From DATBLE01 sp963791425 (lineage in GTDB: Bacteria > Actinomycetota > Thermoleophilia > Gaiellales > Gaiellaceae): DNA of 64,000 nucleotides. The DNA lies in NCBI GenBank assembly GCA_963791425.1, contig CAWBSE010000008.1:1-64000 (forward strand), read 5' to 3'. Each line of letters begins with the position of its first letter. Within the stretch, counting starts at the first letter, position 1. A model generated the notes under the pieces. It saw only the letters and a list, made by a program, of their open reading frames with translations. It had not been told where the DNA came from and made no database searches. The translations under genes and the position numbers were made by a program. Positions 25,188-34,198 of this stretch are shown piece by piece.

Positions 25188-27191
25188 CTAGCCCCTGGTG
25201 GTGAGGGCGCCCTTTTCGACCGCCAGCCGTTCGAGCTCGCGCCGGATCGACTGGTCGGTCGGGAGCACGACGTCCTCGAGGCTCTTCGCCGCCGGGATCG
25301 GCGACGCCGCGGCCGCGATCCGCGAGAACCGGCCGCGGAAGCCTGCCTCCGCCAGCCGCGCGGCGACCTCGGAGCCGAAGCCGGCCTCGCCGGGCGCCTC
25401 CTCGACCGTGACCACGCACTCGGAGGCGAGCGCCGACGGGAGGATCCCGTCGAGATCGAGCGGCGAGAGCTGCGAGACGACGCACAGGTCGGCGGCGACC
25501 TCGCGCTCGATGAACAGCTGCCGCACCGGCTCCCAGGCGAGCGACGCGCAGCGGCCGTACGTGATCACGGTCAGCTCGGGGTCGTCGAAGCCGATCGGGC
25601 TGAGCCGGACGTTCGGGTAGACGCCGCCCGTCGTCCGCGCCGAGAAGTGCTCGACGAGACCGTCCACCGGCTGCCGCACACGCTCGGCGTAGACCGCCTT
25701 GTTCTCGACGAACAGCACGGGGCCGGGGTCGGCCGCGACCGCGTTCCAGAGCAGCGCGTACGGGTCGGTGAAGCTCGAGACGGCGATCACACGCAGGCCG
25801 GGGATGCCGAAGAACATCTTCTCGAGGCTCTGACTGTGCGTCGGCCCGTACCCGCGCCCGCCGCCCATCGGCACGCGGACGGTGAGATTGACCGATACCT
25901 CGCCCTGCGAGAGGTAGTGGTGCTTCGCGGCGCTGTTCGCGAGCTGGTCGGCGGCCAGCGCGACGAAGTCGCCGAACATGATCTCCGCGACCGCCTTGCC
26001 GCCCTCGAGCGCGTAGCCGGTGGCGCTGCCGATGATCGCCGTCTCGCTGATCGGGGTCGGGTGGATGCGGTCGGGGAAGTCGGTCGAGAGGCCCTTCGTG
26101 ACGGCGAACGCGCCGCCGTACGGGTCGGTCAGGTCCTGGCCGAACACGTGCACTGCCGGATCGCGCTCGAACAGGTCGCGGAGTGCGGCGTTCAGCGACT
26201 CGACGACCCGGGGCTCGTCCGCCGGACGGGCCCACGGGCGCACGGCGGCGGCCTCGTCGAGCTGCGGATAGACGTCGCCGAGGTGGGCGAGCTGATCGGG
26301 CTCGGGGCTCGCCTCGGCCCTGGCCAGCGCCACGTCGAGCAGCGCGCCCGCGTCGCGGTCGGCCTGGTCGGCGTCGGCCGCGTCGAGTGTGGCCGCAAGC
26401 CGGGTGACCGGGTCCCGCGTGTGCAGCTCGGCCATGTGCTCCTCCGAGCGCTCGTCGTCGCGCTTGCTGTGCGGGCCGAGACGAACTGTGCGCACGACCC
26501 GGAAGGCGGGCGCCTCGCGGCCGCGCATGGTCTCGACCAGCGCGGCGAAGTCGTCCTGAAGCGCGGGAGCGTCGGCGCCGTCGTAGGCGGCCGCATCGAT
26601 CCCGAACGCCTCGGCGCGGGCGAGGATGTCGCCGGCCACGCCGACCGACGACGGCGTGGTCTGTGCGATCTGGTTGTCCTCGAGCACGATCAGCAGCCGG
26701 ACGCCCCAGAGCGACGCCAGGTTCATCGACTCGTACAACGCGCCCTGGCCAAGCGTGCCGTCGCCGATGAAGACGACGGCGATGCCGTCCTCGCCGCGCA
26801 GCTTCCTGGCGAGCGCGACCCCGAGCGCGACCGGCACGAGCTGGCCCTGGATCCCGGACGAGATGAACCCGGGCGCATGGAGGTGCTGGCTGCCGCCGCG
26901 GCCGCCGCTGACGCCGTCGGCCTTGCCCATCAGCTCGGCGAGGAACGCGGAGAGATCGCCGCCGGACGCGAGGAAGTGGCCGTGGCAGCGGTGCGTGCTG
27001 AACACGGCATCGCCGGGGCCGAGCCGCGAGAGCAGCCCGACCGCGATCGACTCCTGGCCGATCGAGGTGTGCGTCGTCCCCGAGAGGAGCCCCTGACCGT
27101 GGAGCTGGAGCAGCTTCTCCTCGGTGCGCCGGATGACCAGCATCCGCCGGTACAGCTCGAGATCGGTGAGGATCGGGGCCTGCTCGGGCAC
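25188..27191 (-). CDS. Fused alpha-beta 2-oxoacid dehydrogenase E1 (thiamine diphosphate)
   Basis: 667 aa from GTG 27191; the frame is open to 27308 but that stretch is Arg/Thr-rich and overlaps older remnants. The alpha half has the ThDP motif GDGTLGQGALYESMNLA ending VLEDNQIAQ (GDG at 143-145, Asn173), and HGHFLASGGD. The beta half, from about residue 345, has VFGQDLTDPYGGAFAVTKGL, TPISETAIIGSATGYALEGG and VRVPMGGGRGYGPTHSQS. Branched-chain/acetoin-type E1 enzymes decarboxylate a 2-oxoacid and acylate a lipoyl domain. No E3 or conventional E2 is nearby; the only lipoyl partner is the acyltransferase fusion two genes down. First gene of a 4-5-gene operon. Confidence 0.92.
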   Translation of the reverse strand: MPEQAPILTDLELYRRMLVIRRTEEKLLQLHGQGLLSGTTHTSIGQESIAVGLLSRLGPGDAVFSTHRCHGHFLASGGDLSAFLAELMGKADGVSGGRGGSQHLHAPGFISSGIQGQLVPVALGVALARKLRGEDGIAVVFIGDGTLGQGALYESMNLASLWGVRLLIVLEDNQIAQTTPSSVGVAGDILARAEAFGIDAAAYDGADAPALQDDFAALVETMRGREAPAFRVVRTVRLGPHSKRDDERSEEHMAELHTRDPVTRLAATLDAADADQADRDAGALLDVALARAEASPEPDQLAHLGDVYPQLDEAAAVRPWARPADEPRVVESLNAALRDLFERDPAVHVFGQDLTDPYGGAFAVTKGLSTDFPDRIHPTPISETAIIGSATGYALEGGKAVAEIMFGDFVALAADQLANSAAKHHYLSQGEVSVNLTVRVPMGGGRGYGPTHSQSLEKMFFGIPGLRVIAVSSFTDPYALLWNAVAADPGPVLFVENKAVYAERVRQPVDGLVEHFSARTTGGVYPNVRLSPIGFDDPELTVITYGRCASLAWEPVRQLFIEREVAADLCVVSQLSPLDLDGILPSALASECVVTVEEAPGEAGFGSEVAARLAEAGFRGRFSRIAAAASPIPAAKSLEDVVLPTDQSIRRELERLAVEKGALTTRG

Positions 27192-27204
27192 CCGGAAAGA
27201 GTAC

Positions 27205-27445
27205 TTACGGCTTCGGGCAGGTCGGGTCGTAGTAGGGCGTCCCGGGGCGCTTCGTCTCGTAGGAGTTCGTGAAGTAGTCGTCGGCCACCTGGCGGGCCTG
27301 CGCCGCATCCGCCCCGAACTGCCGCGCGAACCACGACAGCTTTTGCATGCCCGCGCATTCGGCGGCCGCCTCGTCGCGAATGCCGGCCAGGTGCTGCGAC
27401 TTCGTGCGAGATCGTCTGCAGCGCGAAGATCCGGTTCTGGTTAAG
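27205..27445 (-). pseudogene. C-terminal remnant of a secreted HEsxH-like protein
   Basis: The minus strand reads IFALQTISHES, then in the adjoining frame QHLAGIRDEAAAECAGMQKL and a tail ending PYYDPTCPKP. The composite HESQHLAG...EAxAEC pattern matches, from memory, a family of exported actinobacterial proteins with a possible metallopeptidase-like helix. There is no start, and upstream sequence is unrelated, so it is a broken 3' end. Confidence 0.45.
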
Positions 27446-27474
27446 GGATGCCCGGGAGGTTGTCCAGAGGGGCG

Positions 27475-27963
27475 CTAGGGCATGAAGGTCTTCGTGTGCC
27501 AGTTCCTGGCGATCACGAAGCTCTTACCGTTCCAGTGGTACTGCGTGTGGTCGAATCCGCCGGTCGGACAACAGTTCGCGTCGTTCGACTTGTAGATCGG
27601 CTGGATGTTGACGAGGTCGCCGCCGGTGCGGAACAGCCCGAGCTTGTAGCCGCTACTCGTCTTCACGACCACCCAGCCGGTGGGGATCGCGCGGAAGAGC
27701 ACCCAGCCGACGTCGCCGGCGGTTCCACCGCTCGCGATGGTGACGGCCATGTCCGTGCGCCCGTCGCGGGTGAAGTCGTAACAGATGACCTTGTCCGCGC
27801 TCGACGGGTCGATCGTCTGCAGCGGGCCGAGCAACTTCATGCGCAGGTGAGTGGCCGTGATCGCTCTCTTCGCCGCCGCCGCGCCACACGTCGGAGAGTT
27901 CCCCGCCTGCGCGGGCGCGACCGCCAGAGCGGCGAGCACGGCTGCGAAAACGAGCACTTTCAC
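27475..27963 (-). CDS. Secreted protein of unknown function
   Basis: 162 aa from GTG 27963 with signal peptide VLVFAAVLAALAVAPAQAG. The mature domain contains VICYDFTRDGRTDMAVTIAS, a pattern of VCBS/FG-GAP-like secreted domains, plus cysteines (TCGAA, ANCCPTGG) likely in disulfides. It is divergent from pdxH with 24 bp between the starts, so they share a promoter region. Confidence 0.7.
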   Translation of the reverse strand: MKVLVFAAVLAALAVAPAQAGNSPTCGAAAAKRAITATHLRMKLLGPLQTIDPSSADKVICYDFTRDGRTDMAVTIASGGTAGDVGWVLFRAIPTGWVVVKTSSGYKLGLFRTGGDLVNIQPIYKSNDANCCPTGGFDHTQYHWNGKSFVIARNWHTKTFMP

Positions 27964-27987
27964 CCCGCCAGAATAAACTCGATCACG

Positions 27988-28602
27988 ATGGAGGACGAGC
28001 GCGATCGCCCGCTCGACCGGCGCGGCCTCGACGCCGATCCGGTCGTGCAACTCGGTCGCTGGCTCGACGACGCGCACGCGGCCGGCGGCGAGGTGCCGGT
28101 CTCGATGACGCTCGCAACGGCCACGCTCGACGGAGCGCCGTCGGCCCGGATGGTGCTGCTCAAGGACGTCACCGGCGGCGGGCTCAGCTTCTACACCAAC
28201 TACGAGAGCCGCAAGGGCGCGGAACTGGCCGAGAACCCGCGCGCCGCGCTGCTTCTGTACTGGCATCCGCTCGGGCGGCAAGTGCGGGTCGAAGGGGCGG
28301 TCGAGCGCCTGCCGGCGGCCGCGTCGGACGCGTACTTCGCGTCGCGGCCCGTGGGCAGCCGGCTGTCAGCCGCCGTCTCGCCGCAGAGCGCCGTGATCGA
28401 GAGCCGGGAAGAGCTCGCGGTCGCGGCGGATGTCCTCGGTCGTGCGGTCGGCGACGACGTGCCCCGTCCCGAAAGCTGGGGCGGCTACCTGCTCGTCCCG
28501 GCGCTCTGGGAGTTCTGGCAGCACCGTGCCGACCGCCTGCACGACCGGTTCCGCTACCGGCCCGGGGACGCGGGCTGGATTGTGGAGCGCCTCGCGCCGT
28601 AA
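27988..28602 (+). CDS. pdxH: Pyridoxamine/pyridoxine 5'-phosphate oxidase
   Basis: 204 aa, ATG. FMN- and PLP-binding features of PdxH: MTLATATLDGAPSARMVLLK, LSFYTNYESRKGAELAENP, LLLYWHPLGRQVRVEG, SRPVGSRLSAAVSPQS, and the closing WEFWQHRADRLHDRFRY with the RxxRxxRxR-like end. It makes pyridoxal phosphate from PMP or PNP using O2 and FMN. Full family length. Confidence 0.95.
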   Translation: MEDERDRPLDRRGLDADPVVQLGRWLDDAHAAGGEVPVSMTLATATLDGAPSARMVLLKDVTGGGLSFYTNYESRKGAELAENPRAALLLYWHPLGRQVRVEGAVERLPAAASDAYFASRPVGSRLSAAVSPQSAVIESREELAVAADVLGRAVGDDVPRPESWGGYLLVPALWEFWQHRADRLHDRFRYRPGDAGWIVERLAP

Positions 28603-28611
28603 GATCGCTTG

Positions 28612-29049
28612 ATGAAGCGGTTCGTCACAGGGCCGAACCTCGCCGGACTCGTCGGTGTCGGCTTCATCGTGATCGGAGTGCTGGGCTTCGTCCCCGGCGT
28701 GGTCGACCAGTACGGCGGGCTGCAGTGGTGGAAGACCGGCTCCGACGCCCAGATCTTCGGCATCTTCTCGACGAGCATCCTCCACAACCTGCTGCACATC
28801 GGCTTCGGGGTCGCCGGGCTCCTGTGCGGCCGGTCGGTGCCCGCCGCGAAGGCGTACCTGACCGTCGGCGGCGTGCTGTATCTCGCGCTCGGCGTGTACG
28901 GGCTGAGCATCGACCGGGTCGGAGACGCGAACGTCGTGCCCGTCAACCGCGCCGACGACTGGCTCCATATCGGCCTGGGTGTGGCGATGGTCTACGCGGG
29001 CGTCGCCGTCACGCTCGTCGCCCCGCGACAGCCCGCGGCCGCGTCCTGA
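28612..29049 (+). CDS. DUF4383-type four-helix membrane protein
   Basis: 145 aa from ATG 28612 (TTG immediately before is also in frame). Four hydrophobic helices with the family pattern LVGVGFIVIGVLGFVPG, NLLHIGFGVAGLLCG, LTVGGVLYLALGVYGL and DDWLHIGLGVAMVYAG; the two histidines in LLHI and WLHI are conserved. Function unknown. Its stop overlaps the presumed start of the next gene. Confidence 0.85.
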   Translation: MKRFVTGPNLAGLVGVGFIVIGVLGFVPGVVDQYGGLQWWKTGSDAQIFGIFSTSILHNLLHIGFGVAGLLCGRSVPAAKAYLTVGGVLYLALGVYGLSIDRVGDANVVPVNRADDWLHIGLGVAMVYAGVAVTLVAPRQPAAAS

Positions 29050-29433
29050 GAGCCTGGCTCGAACAGGTCGAGGAGACCGCCGAGGGCGACGACGCCCTCG
29101 CCGTGCTCGCGTGGCTGGCCGGAGGCGAAGTGTCGATCCCCGAGGACGAGCTCCACGGCGCCGTTCGCCGCTCGATGCTCCTGCTCGGCAGCCGGCGGCG
29201 ACCCGCACCGGGCGCTCGAGCTCGACGCGCGTGCCGTCGCCTCGCTCGCCGAAGAGCTGGACAGCCCGGAGCGGCGGGCAGAGCTCGCGGGCGGGCTGGC
29301 CGGCCTTCGTGCGGAGTCGGACGGCCTGCCGAGCGTGTCGTTCGCTCTCGACGGGCTCGCCGGCGACGGCGACCTGGCCTGGCGCGCGTTCGCGGCCGGC
29401 CTGATCGGCGAGGAACTGGCGGACGAGGACTAG
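29046..29433 (+). pseudogene. Hypothetical ~128-aa soluble protein broken by one +1 frameshift
   Basis: From CTG 29046 (overlapping the upstream TGA) one frame reads AWLEQVEETAEGDDALAVLA to MLLLG. The next frame continues GGDPHRALELDARAVASLAE to GLIGEELADED. Removing one base near 29187-29195 joins them. The product is Glu/Ala-rich and helical. It is flanked tightly by genes on both sides, so it is probably a working member of this cluster damaged by a single base or by sequence error. No family recognised. Confidence 0.55.
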
Positions 29434-29436
29434 GGC

Positions 29437-29901
29437 GTGGATGACCTCCGCGCCCTGATGCGCCGCTTTCCGCACGGTGTCGCCGTGCTGACGGTCGACG
29501 CCGACGGCGAGAAGCTCGGACTGACGATCGGCTCGCTCGTCTCGCTCTCGCTCGAGCCGCCGCTGGTCGGGGTGGCGATCGCCAGGCAGGCGGCGATGCA
29601 CGAGCTGCTCCGGCGAGCGGGCGGCTTCTCGCTCAGCCTGCTCGCCGACGGCCAGGACAGGCTCGCCCAGCACTTCGCGCGCGGCGTGCCGCCGATCGCA
29701 CTCTGGCAGGGGATCGCGAGCCGCGAGGGCACGGACGGGGCGCCGTTGCTCGTCGGCGCGCTCGGCTGGATCGAGTGCCGGCTGGCCGACGAGGTCGCCG
29801 TCGGGGATCACACCCTCTTCGTCGGCGAGGTGCTCTCGGTCGAGCTCGGCGAGGCCGCCCCGCCGCTCGTCCACATCGACTCGGGGTACCGGACGCTGTG
29901 A
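29437..29901 (+). CDS. Flavin reductase-like (FMN-binding split barrel) protein
   Basis: 154 aa from GTG. Pattern of the flavin reductase domain: MRRFPHGVAVLTVDADGEKLGLTIGSLVSLSLEPPLVGVAI, then SLLADGQDRLAQHFA and VGDHTLFVGEVLSVEL near the end. Such proteins reduce FMN or FAD with NAD(P)H, or use bound flavin with a partner monooxygenase. The next gene starts inside its stop (GTGA). Confidence 0.88.
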   Translation: MDDLRALMRRFPHGVAVLTVDADGEKLGLTIGSLVSLSLEPPLVGVAIARQAAMHELLRRAGGFSLSLLADGQDRLAQHFARGVPPIALWQGIASREGTDGAPLLVGALGWIECRLADEVAVGDHTLFVGEVLSVELGEAAPPLVHIDSGYRTL

Positions 29902-30545
29902 TCGAGGCGGTCGTCTTCGACCTCGACGGTGTCCTGATCCAGACCGAGGAGATCTGGGACGAGGTGCGCGAGCGGCTCGCCCGCGACCACAACGGACGCT
30001 ACGGGCCGGAAGAGCAGCGGGCGATGATGGGCATGAGCTCGCCGGAGTGGTCGCGGTACATGCACGAGCACGTCGGCCTGCCGGAGTCGCCGCACGAGAT
30101 CGCGGCCGAGGTGGTCGAGCGAATGGCCGCCCGGTACCGCGAGCACCTGCCGATGATCGACGGCGCGGTGGACGCGGTCGAGCGCCTCGCGGCGCAATGG
30201 CCCCTCGGCGTGGCGTCGTCGTCGAACCGGCCGCTGATCGACCTCGTGCTCGACCTGTCCGGCCTCGGGCCGCTGTTCCGGGCGACCGTGTCGTCGGAGG
30301 AGGTCGCCCGCGGCAAACCGGCCCCCGACGTCTACCTGGAGGCGTGCCGCAGGCTCGGAGTCGACCCGACCCGCAGCGCCGCCGTCGAGGACTCCCACGC
30401 CGGCATCCGCTCGGCGAAGGCCGCCGGAATGCGGGTGCTGGCGATCCCGAACCCCGCCTTCCCACCGGGCGACGAGGCACTCGCACAGGCCGACGCCGTG
30501 TTGGTCTCGCTCTCGTCCTTGACGGTCGAGGCGGTTCAGGCGTAG
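29898..30545 (+). CDS. HAD-superfamily hydrolase, beta-phosphoglucomutase-like
   Basis: 215 aa from GTG 29898 (GTGA overlap). Motif I VVFDLDGVLIQTE, motif II LGVASSSNRP, motif III lysine GKPAPDVYLEA, motif IV AVEDSHAGIRSAKAAGM; the alpha-helical cap follows motif I. It is typical of sugar-phosphate phosphatases or phosphoglucomutase-like members. Substrate not determinable from sequence. Confidence 0.92.
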   Translation: MIEAVVFDLDGVLIQTEEIWDEVRERLARDHNGRYGPEEQRAMMGMSSPEWSRYMHEHVGLPESPHEIAAEVVERMAARYREHLPMIDGAVDAVERLAAQWPLGVASSSNRPLIDLVLDLSGLGPLFRATVSSEEVARGKPAPDVYLEACRRLGVDPTRSAAVEDSHAGIRSAKAAGMRVLAIPNPAFPPGDEALAQADAVLVSLSSLTVEAVQA

Positions 30546-30572
30546 ATGCAGGGGCGCGCTAGAGTCGAGGCC

Positions 30573-30980
30573 ATGCGGATCCTGCTCGCTGTCGTTGTCG
30601 CGGCCGCCGTTGTGGCCGGTGCGGCGGTCGGGGCGGTGCCGATCGCGAAGCCGATCCCGACCGCGACGCTCCAGGCCGAGTTCGCGGCGTTCAACGCCAG
30701 GAACTACGCCGCCTCCTACACCGCCTACACGCCGCGCTTCAAGGCGAAGTGCCCCTACGCCGTGTACCGGAAGCACACGGCGGCGCTGCGGGCCAAGGTG
30801 CCCAGCCCGCTGTCGGTGAAGTTCACCAACGTCCGCACCGCCGGCGACAAGGCCTACCTCGCCTACCACGTGATCCTCGGCGGGCAGGCCGTCGACACCG
30901 TCACGGCGGCCAAGCCGGATCTGTTCGTCCGCGTCGGCGGGCTCTGGTACGACGAGATCGACCCGCAGACGACCTGCTAG
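30573..30980 (+). CDS. Secreted hypothetical protein with NTF2-like features
   Basis: 135 aa from ATG 30573. Signal peptide ILLAVVVAAAVVAGAAVGAV is followed by FAAFNARNYAASYTAYTPRF and FVRVGGLWYDEID, a helix-then-sheet order reminiscent of small NTF2-like exported proteins. Two cysteines (AKCPY and the C-terminal QTTC) may pair. Exported; role unknown. Confidence 0.7.
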   Translation: MRILLAVVVAAAVVAGAAVGAVPIAKPIPTATLQAEFAAFNARNYAASYTAYTPRFKAKCPYAVYRKHTAALRAKVPSPLSVKFTNVRTAGDKAYLAYHVILGGQAVDTVTAAKPDLFVRVGGLWYDEIDPQTTC

Positions 30981-30986
30981 CCCGAA

Positions 30987-32218
30987 CTAGACCCGGCCGA
31001 AGAGCACGCAGCCGTTGTGGCCGCCGAGGCCCATCGCGTTCGAGAGCGCGACGTCGACCTGGACGCGGCGTGCCTCGTTCGGGACGTAGTCGAGGTCGCA
31101 CTCCGGGTCGGGCGTCTCGTAGTTGATCGTCGGCGGGAGGACGCCCTCGTGCAGCGCGAGGACACACATCATCGCCTCGACCGCGCCCGCCGCGCCGAAG
31201 CAGTGGCCGGTCATCGACTTCGTCGACGAGACCGCCAGCTTGTACGCGTGGTCGCCGAAGACCTCCTTGATCGCGTTCGTCTCGGCCAGGTCGCCGAGCG
31301 GCGTCGACGTGCCGTGCGCGTTGATGTAGCCGACGCGCTCGGGCTCGACCTCCGCCCGCTCGAGCGCGGCCCGCATCATCTCGACCACGCCGATCGACTC
31401 GGGGTCGGGCTGCGCCAGGTGGTGGGCGTCGTTGGACGCGCCGTACCCGAGCACCTCCGCGTAGATCCGTCGCGCCGCGGGCCTGCGCCGCCTCGAGCTC
31501 CTCGAGCACGAGCGCGCATGCCCCCTCGCCCATGACGAAGCCCGGCGCGGGTCAGGTCGAACGGCCGCGACGCGCGCGGCGGGTACTCCTCCTCGGCCGC
31601 AAGCCCGCGCATGGCGCAGAAGCCGGCGAGGATCACCGGCGTCAGGCACGCCTCCGTTCCCCCGGCGATGACGGCGTCCGCAGCGCCGCGGCGGATCATC
31701 TCGGTCGCCTCGCCGATCGCCGTCGAGCCGGTGGCGCAGGCCGACACCGGTGCGTAGTTCGGGCCGCGCAGGCCGAGCGTGAGCGCGATCTGCCCGCTCG
31801 TCGCGTCGACGAGCACGCTCGGGATGAAGTACGGCGAGACGCGATCCGGGCCGCGCTCGAGGAGGATCGAGTGCTGCTCGGTGATCCCGATGATGCCGCC
31901 GATCGCCGTCCCGAAGAGCACGCCCACCCGCGACGGGTGGTAGGCGCCCTCGAGCGACGCGTCGCCGAACGCCTCGACCGCCGCGCCGACGCCGAGCGCG
32001 ACGTTGCGGTCGAGCCGCCGCGCCTCCTTCGGCCCGAGGACCGACGCCGGGTCGAACCCCTTCACCGCGGCCGCGATCCGGACGGGGAAGTCGCTCGTGT
32101 CGAACGTGCTGATGAAGTCGATCCCACTCGTGCCCGCCACCGCCGCGTCCCAGGTCGAGCGGTGGTCGTTGCCGAGCGGCGTGACCGCTCCGAGTCCGGT
32201 GACGACGACTCTGCGCAT
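30987..32218 (-). pseudogene. fabF: 3-oxoacyl-ACP synthase II (KASII) interrupted by two single-base insertions
   Basis: ATG 32218. Frame one runs MRRVVVTGLGAVTPLGND to FDLTRAG with active-site Cys in SACATGS. Frame two supplies MGEGACALVLEELEAAQARGA. Frame three supplies RIYAEVLGYGASNDAHHL to the end, with catalytic HGTSTPLGD and KSMTGHCFGAAG. Deleting one base near 31540 and one near 31470 restores a normal ~410-aa FabF with all three catalytic residues. Such a protein elongates fatty acids. Two lesions in an otherwise perfectly conserved, usually essential gene suggest sequence error, unless another fabF exists elsewhere. Confidence 0.88.
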
Positions 32219-32249
32219 GCCAAGGAGACTAGACGGCTAGCCTGACCCC

Positions 32250-33278
32250 ATGCCCGGGAAGAACGTGCCCTTTCCTCCGATGGAGGCCGAGCTCGTCCGC
32301 GAGTTGCCGCTCGGCGACTGGCAGTACGAGCCGAAATGGGACGGCTTCCGCGGCGTGCTCGAGAACGACGGCGGCGAGCTCGCGCTCTGGAGCCGGAACG
32401 ATCGACCGCTGCTCCGCTACTTCCCCGAGCTCCGCCCGCTGGGCGATCTGCTCCCGCCCCACTCGGCGCTCGACGGCGAGATCGTGATCGAGCGCGGCGG
32501 CCGCCTCGACTTCGACGCGATGCAGATGCGCCTCCACCCGGCCGAGAGCCGCATCCGCAGGCTGTCGGCCGAGATCCCGGCGCGGTTCGTCGCGTTCGAC
32601 GTCCTGCTCTGGAACGGGAAGCCGATTCACGAGCTGCCGCTCGAGAAGCGCCGCCGCGAGCTCGAGAAGCTCGGCAAGAAGTTTCTGATCTCGCCGGCGA
32701 CCCGCGACCCCGACGTCGCCGCCGGCTGGCTCGACGGGCTCGAGGCGGCCGGCCTCGACGGCGTGATCGCCAAGCGGCTCGGCGTGCCCTACCTCCCCGG
32801 CTCCCGTGACGGCGTCGCCAAGGTGAAGGCGCACAAGACCGCCGACTGCGTGGTCATCGGCGTTCGCTGGAAGTCGGAGCCGACCACGCTCGCCACCCTG
32901 CTCCTCGGCCTCTACCGCGAGGACGGCGACCTCGACTACGTCGGCTCGGCGGCGGTCGCCGCCGGCCGGCACGACGAGATCCTCCAGCGCGTGAAGCCGC
33001 TGCTGAAAGGCGCCCCCGACCGCGGGTTCTCCGAGCCGAACCGCTGGGGCAGCGGCGAGCTCGCCCAGTCGGCGCTGAAGCCGAAGCTGGTCGTCGAGGT
33101 GCGCTACGACAAAGTGCAGGGCAACCGCTTCCGCCACGGGACGCGGCTGATCCGCTTCCGCGACGACAAGAAACCGGAGCAGTGCACGTGGCGCGAGGTC
33201 CGTGAGCCGCCCGGTCCCGGCGACCTCACAGTGGCGGAGCTTCTAGCCCCAGCGCCTCGAAGCGCGAAACGAGACTGA
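32250..33278 (+). CDS. ATP-dependent DNA ligase (LigD/LigC type)
   Basis: 342 aa, ATG. Nucleotidyltransferase motif I YEPKWDGFR (adenylated Lys), motif III ARFVAFDVLLWNG, motif IV GLDGVIAKR, motif V VKVKAHKTADCVVIG, followed by an OB-fold domain (LVVEVRYDKVQGNRFRHGTRL). No polymerase or phosphoesterase domain is fused. It overlaps the convergent polymerase gene by 53 bp. Together they supply the ligase and gap-filling functions of bacterial NHEJ, usually with Ku, which is not in this window. Confidence 0.93.
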   Translation: MPGKNVPFPPMEAELVRELPLGDWQYEPKWDGFRGVLENDGGELALWSRNDRPLLRYFPELRPLGDLLPPHSALDGEIVIERGGRLDFDAMQMRLHPAESRIRRLSAEIPARFVAFDVLLWNGKPIHELPLEKRRRELEKLGKKFLISPATRDPDVAAGWLDGLEAAGLDGVIAKRLGVPYLPGSRDGVAKVKAHKTADCVVIGVRWKSEPTTLATLLLGLYREDGDLDYVGSAAVAAGRHDEILQRVKPLLKGAPDRGFSEPNRWGSGELAQSALKPKLVVEVRYDKVQGNRFRHGTRLIRFRDDKKPEQCTWREVREPPGPGDLTVAELLAPAPRSAKRD

Positions 33279-34131
33279 CCTTCCGCTTCCACATGCCGGC
33301 GGTCAGGTCGCCGACCTTGTCGATCCGCTTCCGCATCGTCTTCAGCGTGAACTTCGACGGATCGCAGCGCGGCACCTCGGCCCACGTCAGCGGCGCGGAC
33401 GCCCGCGCGTCGGGCGTCGGGCGGATCGAGTAGGCCGAGGCGATCGTCCGGTCGCGCGCGTTCTGGCCGTAGTCGACGAACACGCCGATGCGGTCGGCCA
33501 CCTTCCAGGTCGTGGTCGCCACCGCCTGGTCGTCGATCCGCCGCTCGACCTCCTTCGCCAGCGCCTTCGCAAAGTCGCGCACCGCCGGGAACGTCAACTC
33601 CGGCTTGATCGGCGCGAGGATGTGCAGGCCGGTCGCCCCCGACGTCTTGGGGAACGAGACGAGGCCCAACTCGTCCATCACCTCCTTGACGACCATGGCG
33701 ATGTCCCGGACGTGCGACCACGGGTTCCCCTCGCTCGGGTCGAGGTCGATCAGCAGATAGTCGGGCCGCTCGATCTCGTCGATGCGCGAGTGCCACGTGT
33801 GCAGCTCGATGCAGCCGAGATTGGCGATCCACGCGAGCCCCGCGGCGTCGGCGACGACCGGGAAGTTCGCGTGCCGCCCGCTCGGGAAGTCGATCCGGAA
33901 CGTGTCCAGCCAGTCGGGATGGGGCTCCGGAACACGCTTCTGGTAGAAGAAAAACCCGTCGACGCCGTCCGGGTAGCGCTTCATCTGCATCGGCCGCCGG
34001 CGCACGTGGTGGAGGACGCAGTCGGCGACGTCCACGTAATACGCGATCAGGTCGCCCTTCGTCAGCCCCTGCTCGGGGAAGAACGGCTTGTCGAGGTTGG
34101 TGAGCCTGACGTCCCGGCGGCCGATCAGCAC
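33226..34131 (-). CDS. LigD-type DNA polymerase/primase domain protein (AEP family)
   Basis: 301 aa, ATG. LigD polymerase-domain hallmarks: LTNLDKPFFPEQGLTKGDLI, the catalytic acidic motif YLLIDLDPSEG, SGATGLHILAPI, and VFVDYGQNARDRTIASAYS. It adds nucleotides or ribonucleotides at broken ends during NHEJ. It is a stand-alone polymerase module convergent with the ligase gene, i.e. LigD functions split in two. Confidence 0.93.
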   Translation of the reverse strand: MLIGRRDVRLTNLDKPFFPEQGLTKGDLIAYYVDVADCVLHHVRRRPMQMKRYPDGVDGFFFYQKRVPEPHPDWLDTFRIDFPSGRHANFPVVADAAGLAWIANLGCIELHTWHSRIDEIERPDYLLIDLDPSEGNPWSHVRDIAMVVKEVMDELGLVSFPKTSGATGLHILAPIKPELTFPAVRDFAKALAKEVERRIDDQAVATTTWKVADRIGVFVDYGQNARDRTIASAYSIRPTPDARASAPLTWAEVPRCDPSKFTLKTMRKRIDKVGDLTAGMWKRKVSLVSRFEALGLEAPPL

Positions 34132-34198
34132 GGGTCGAGGCTATCGAACCGAAGCCGGCGACCCACGTTGCGCGGGCCGCCGGACGGTTCGGTCGAGA

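Noticed and set aside
25155..27272. A 705-codon plus-strand frame
   Set aside because: Antisense to the E1 gene, whose ThDP motifs are unambiguous; the shadow has no recognisable domain.
28366..30486. A 706-codon minus-strand frame opposite pdxH, flavin reductase and HAD genes
   Set aside because: Arg/Pro-rich shadow crossing several well-supported plus-strand genes.
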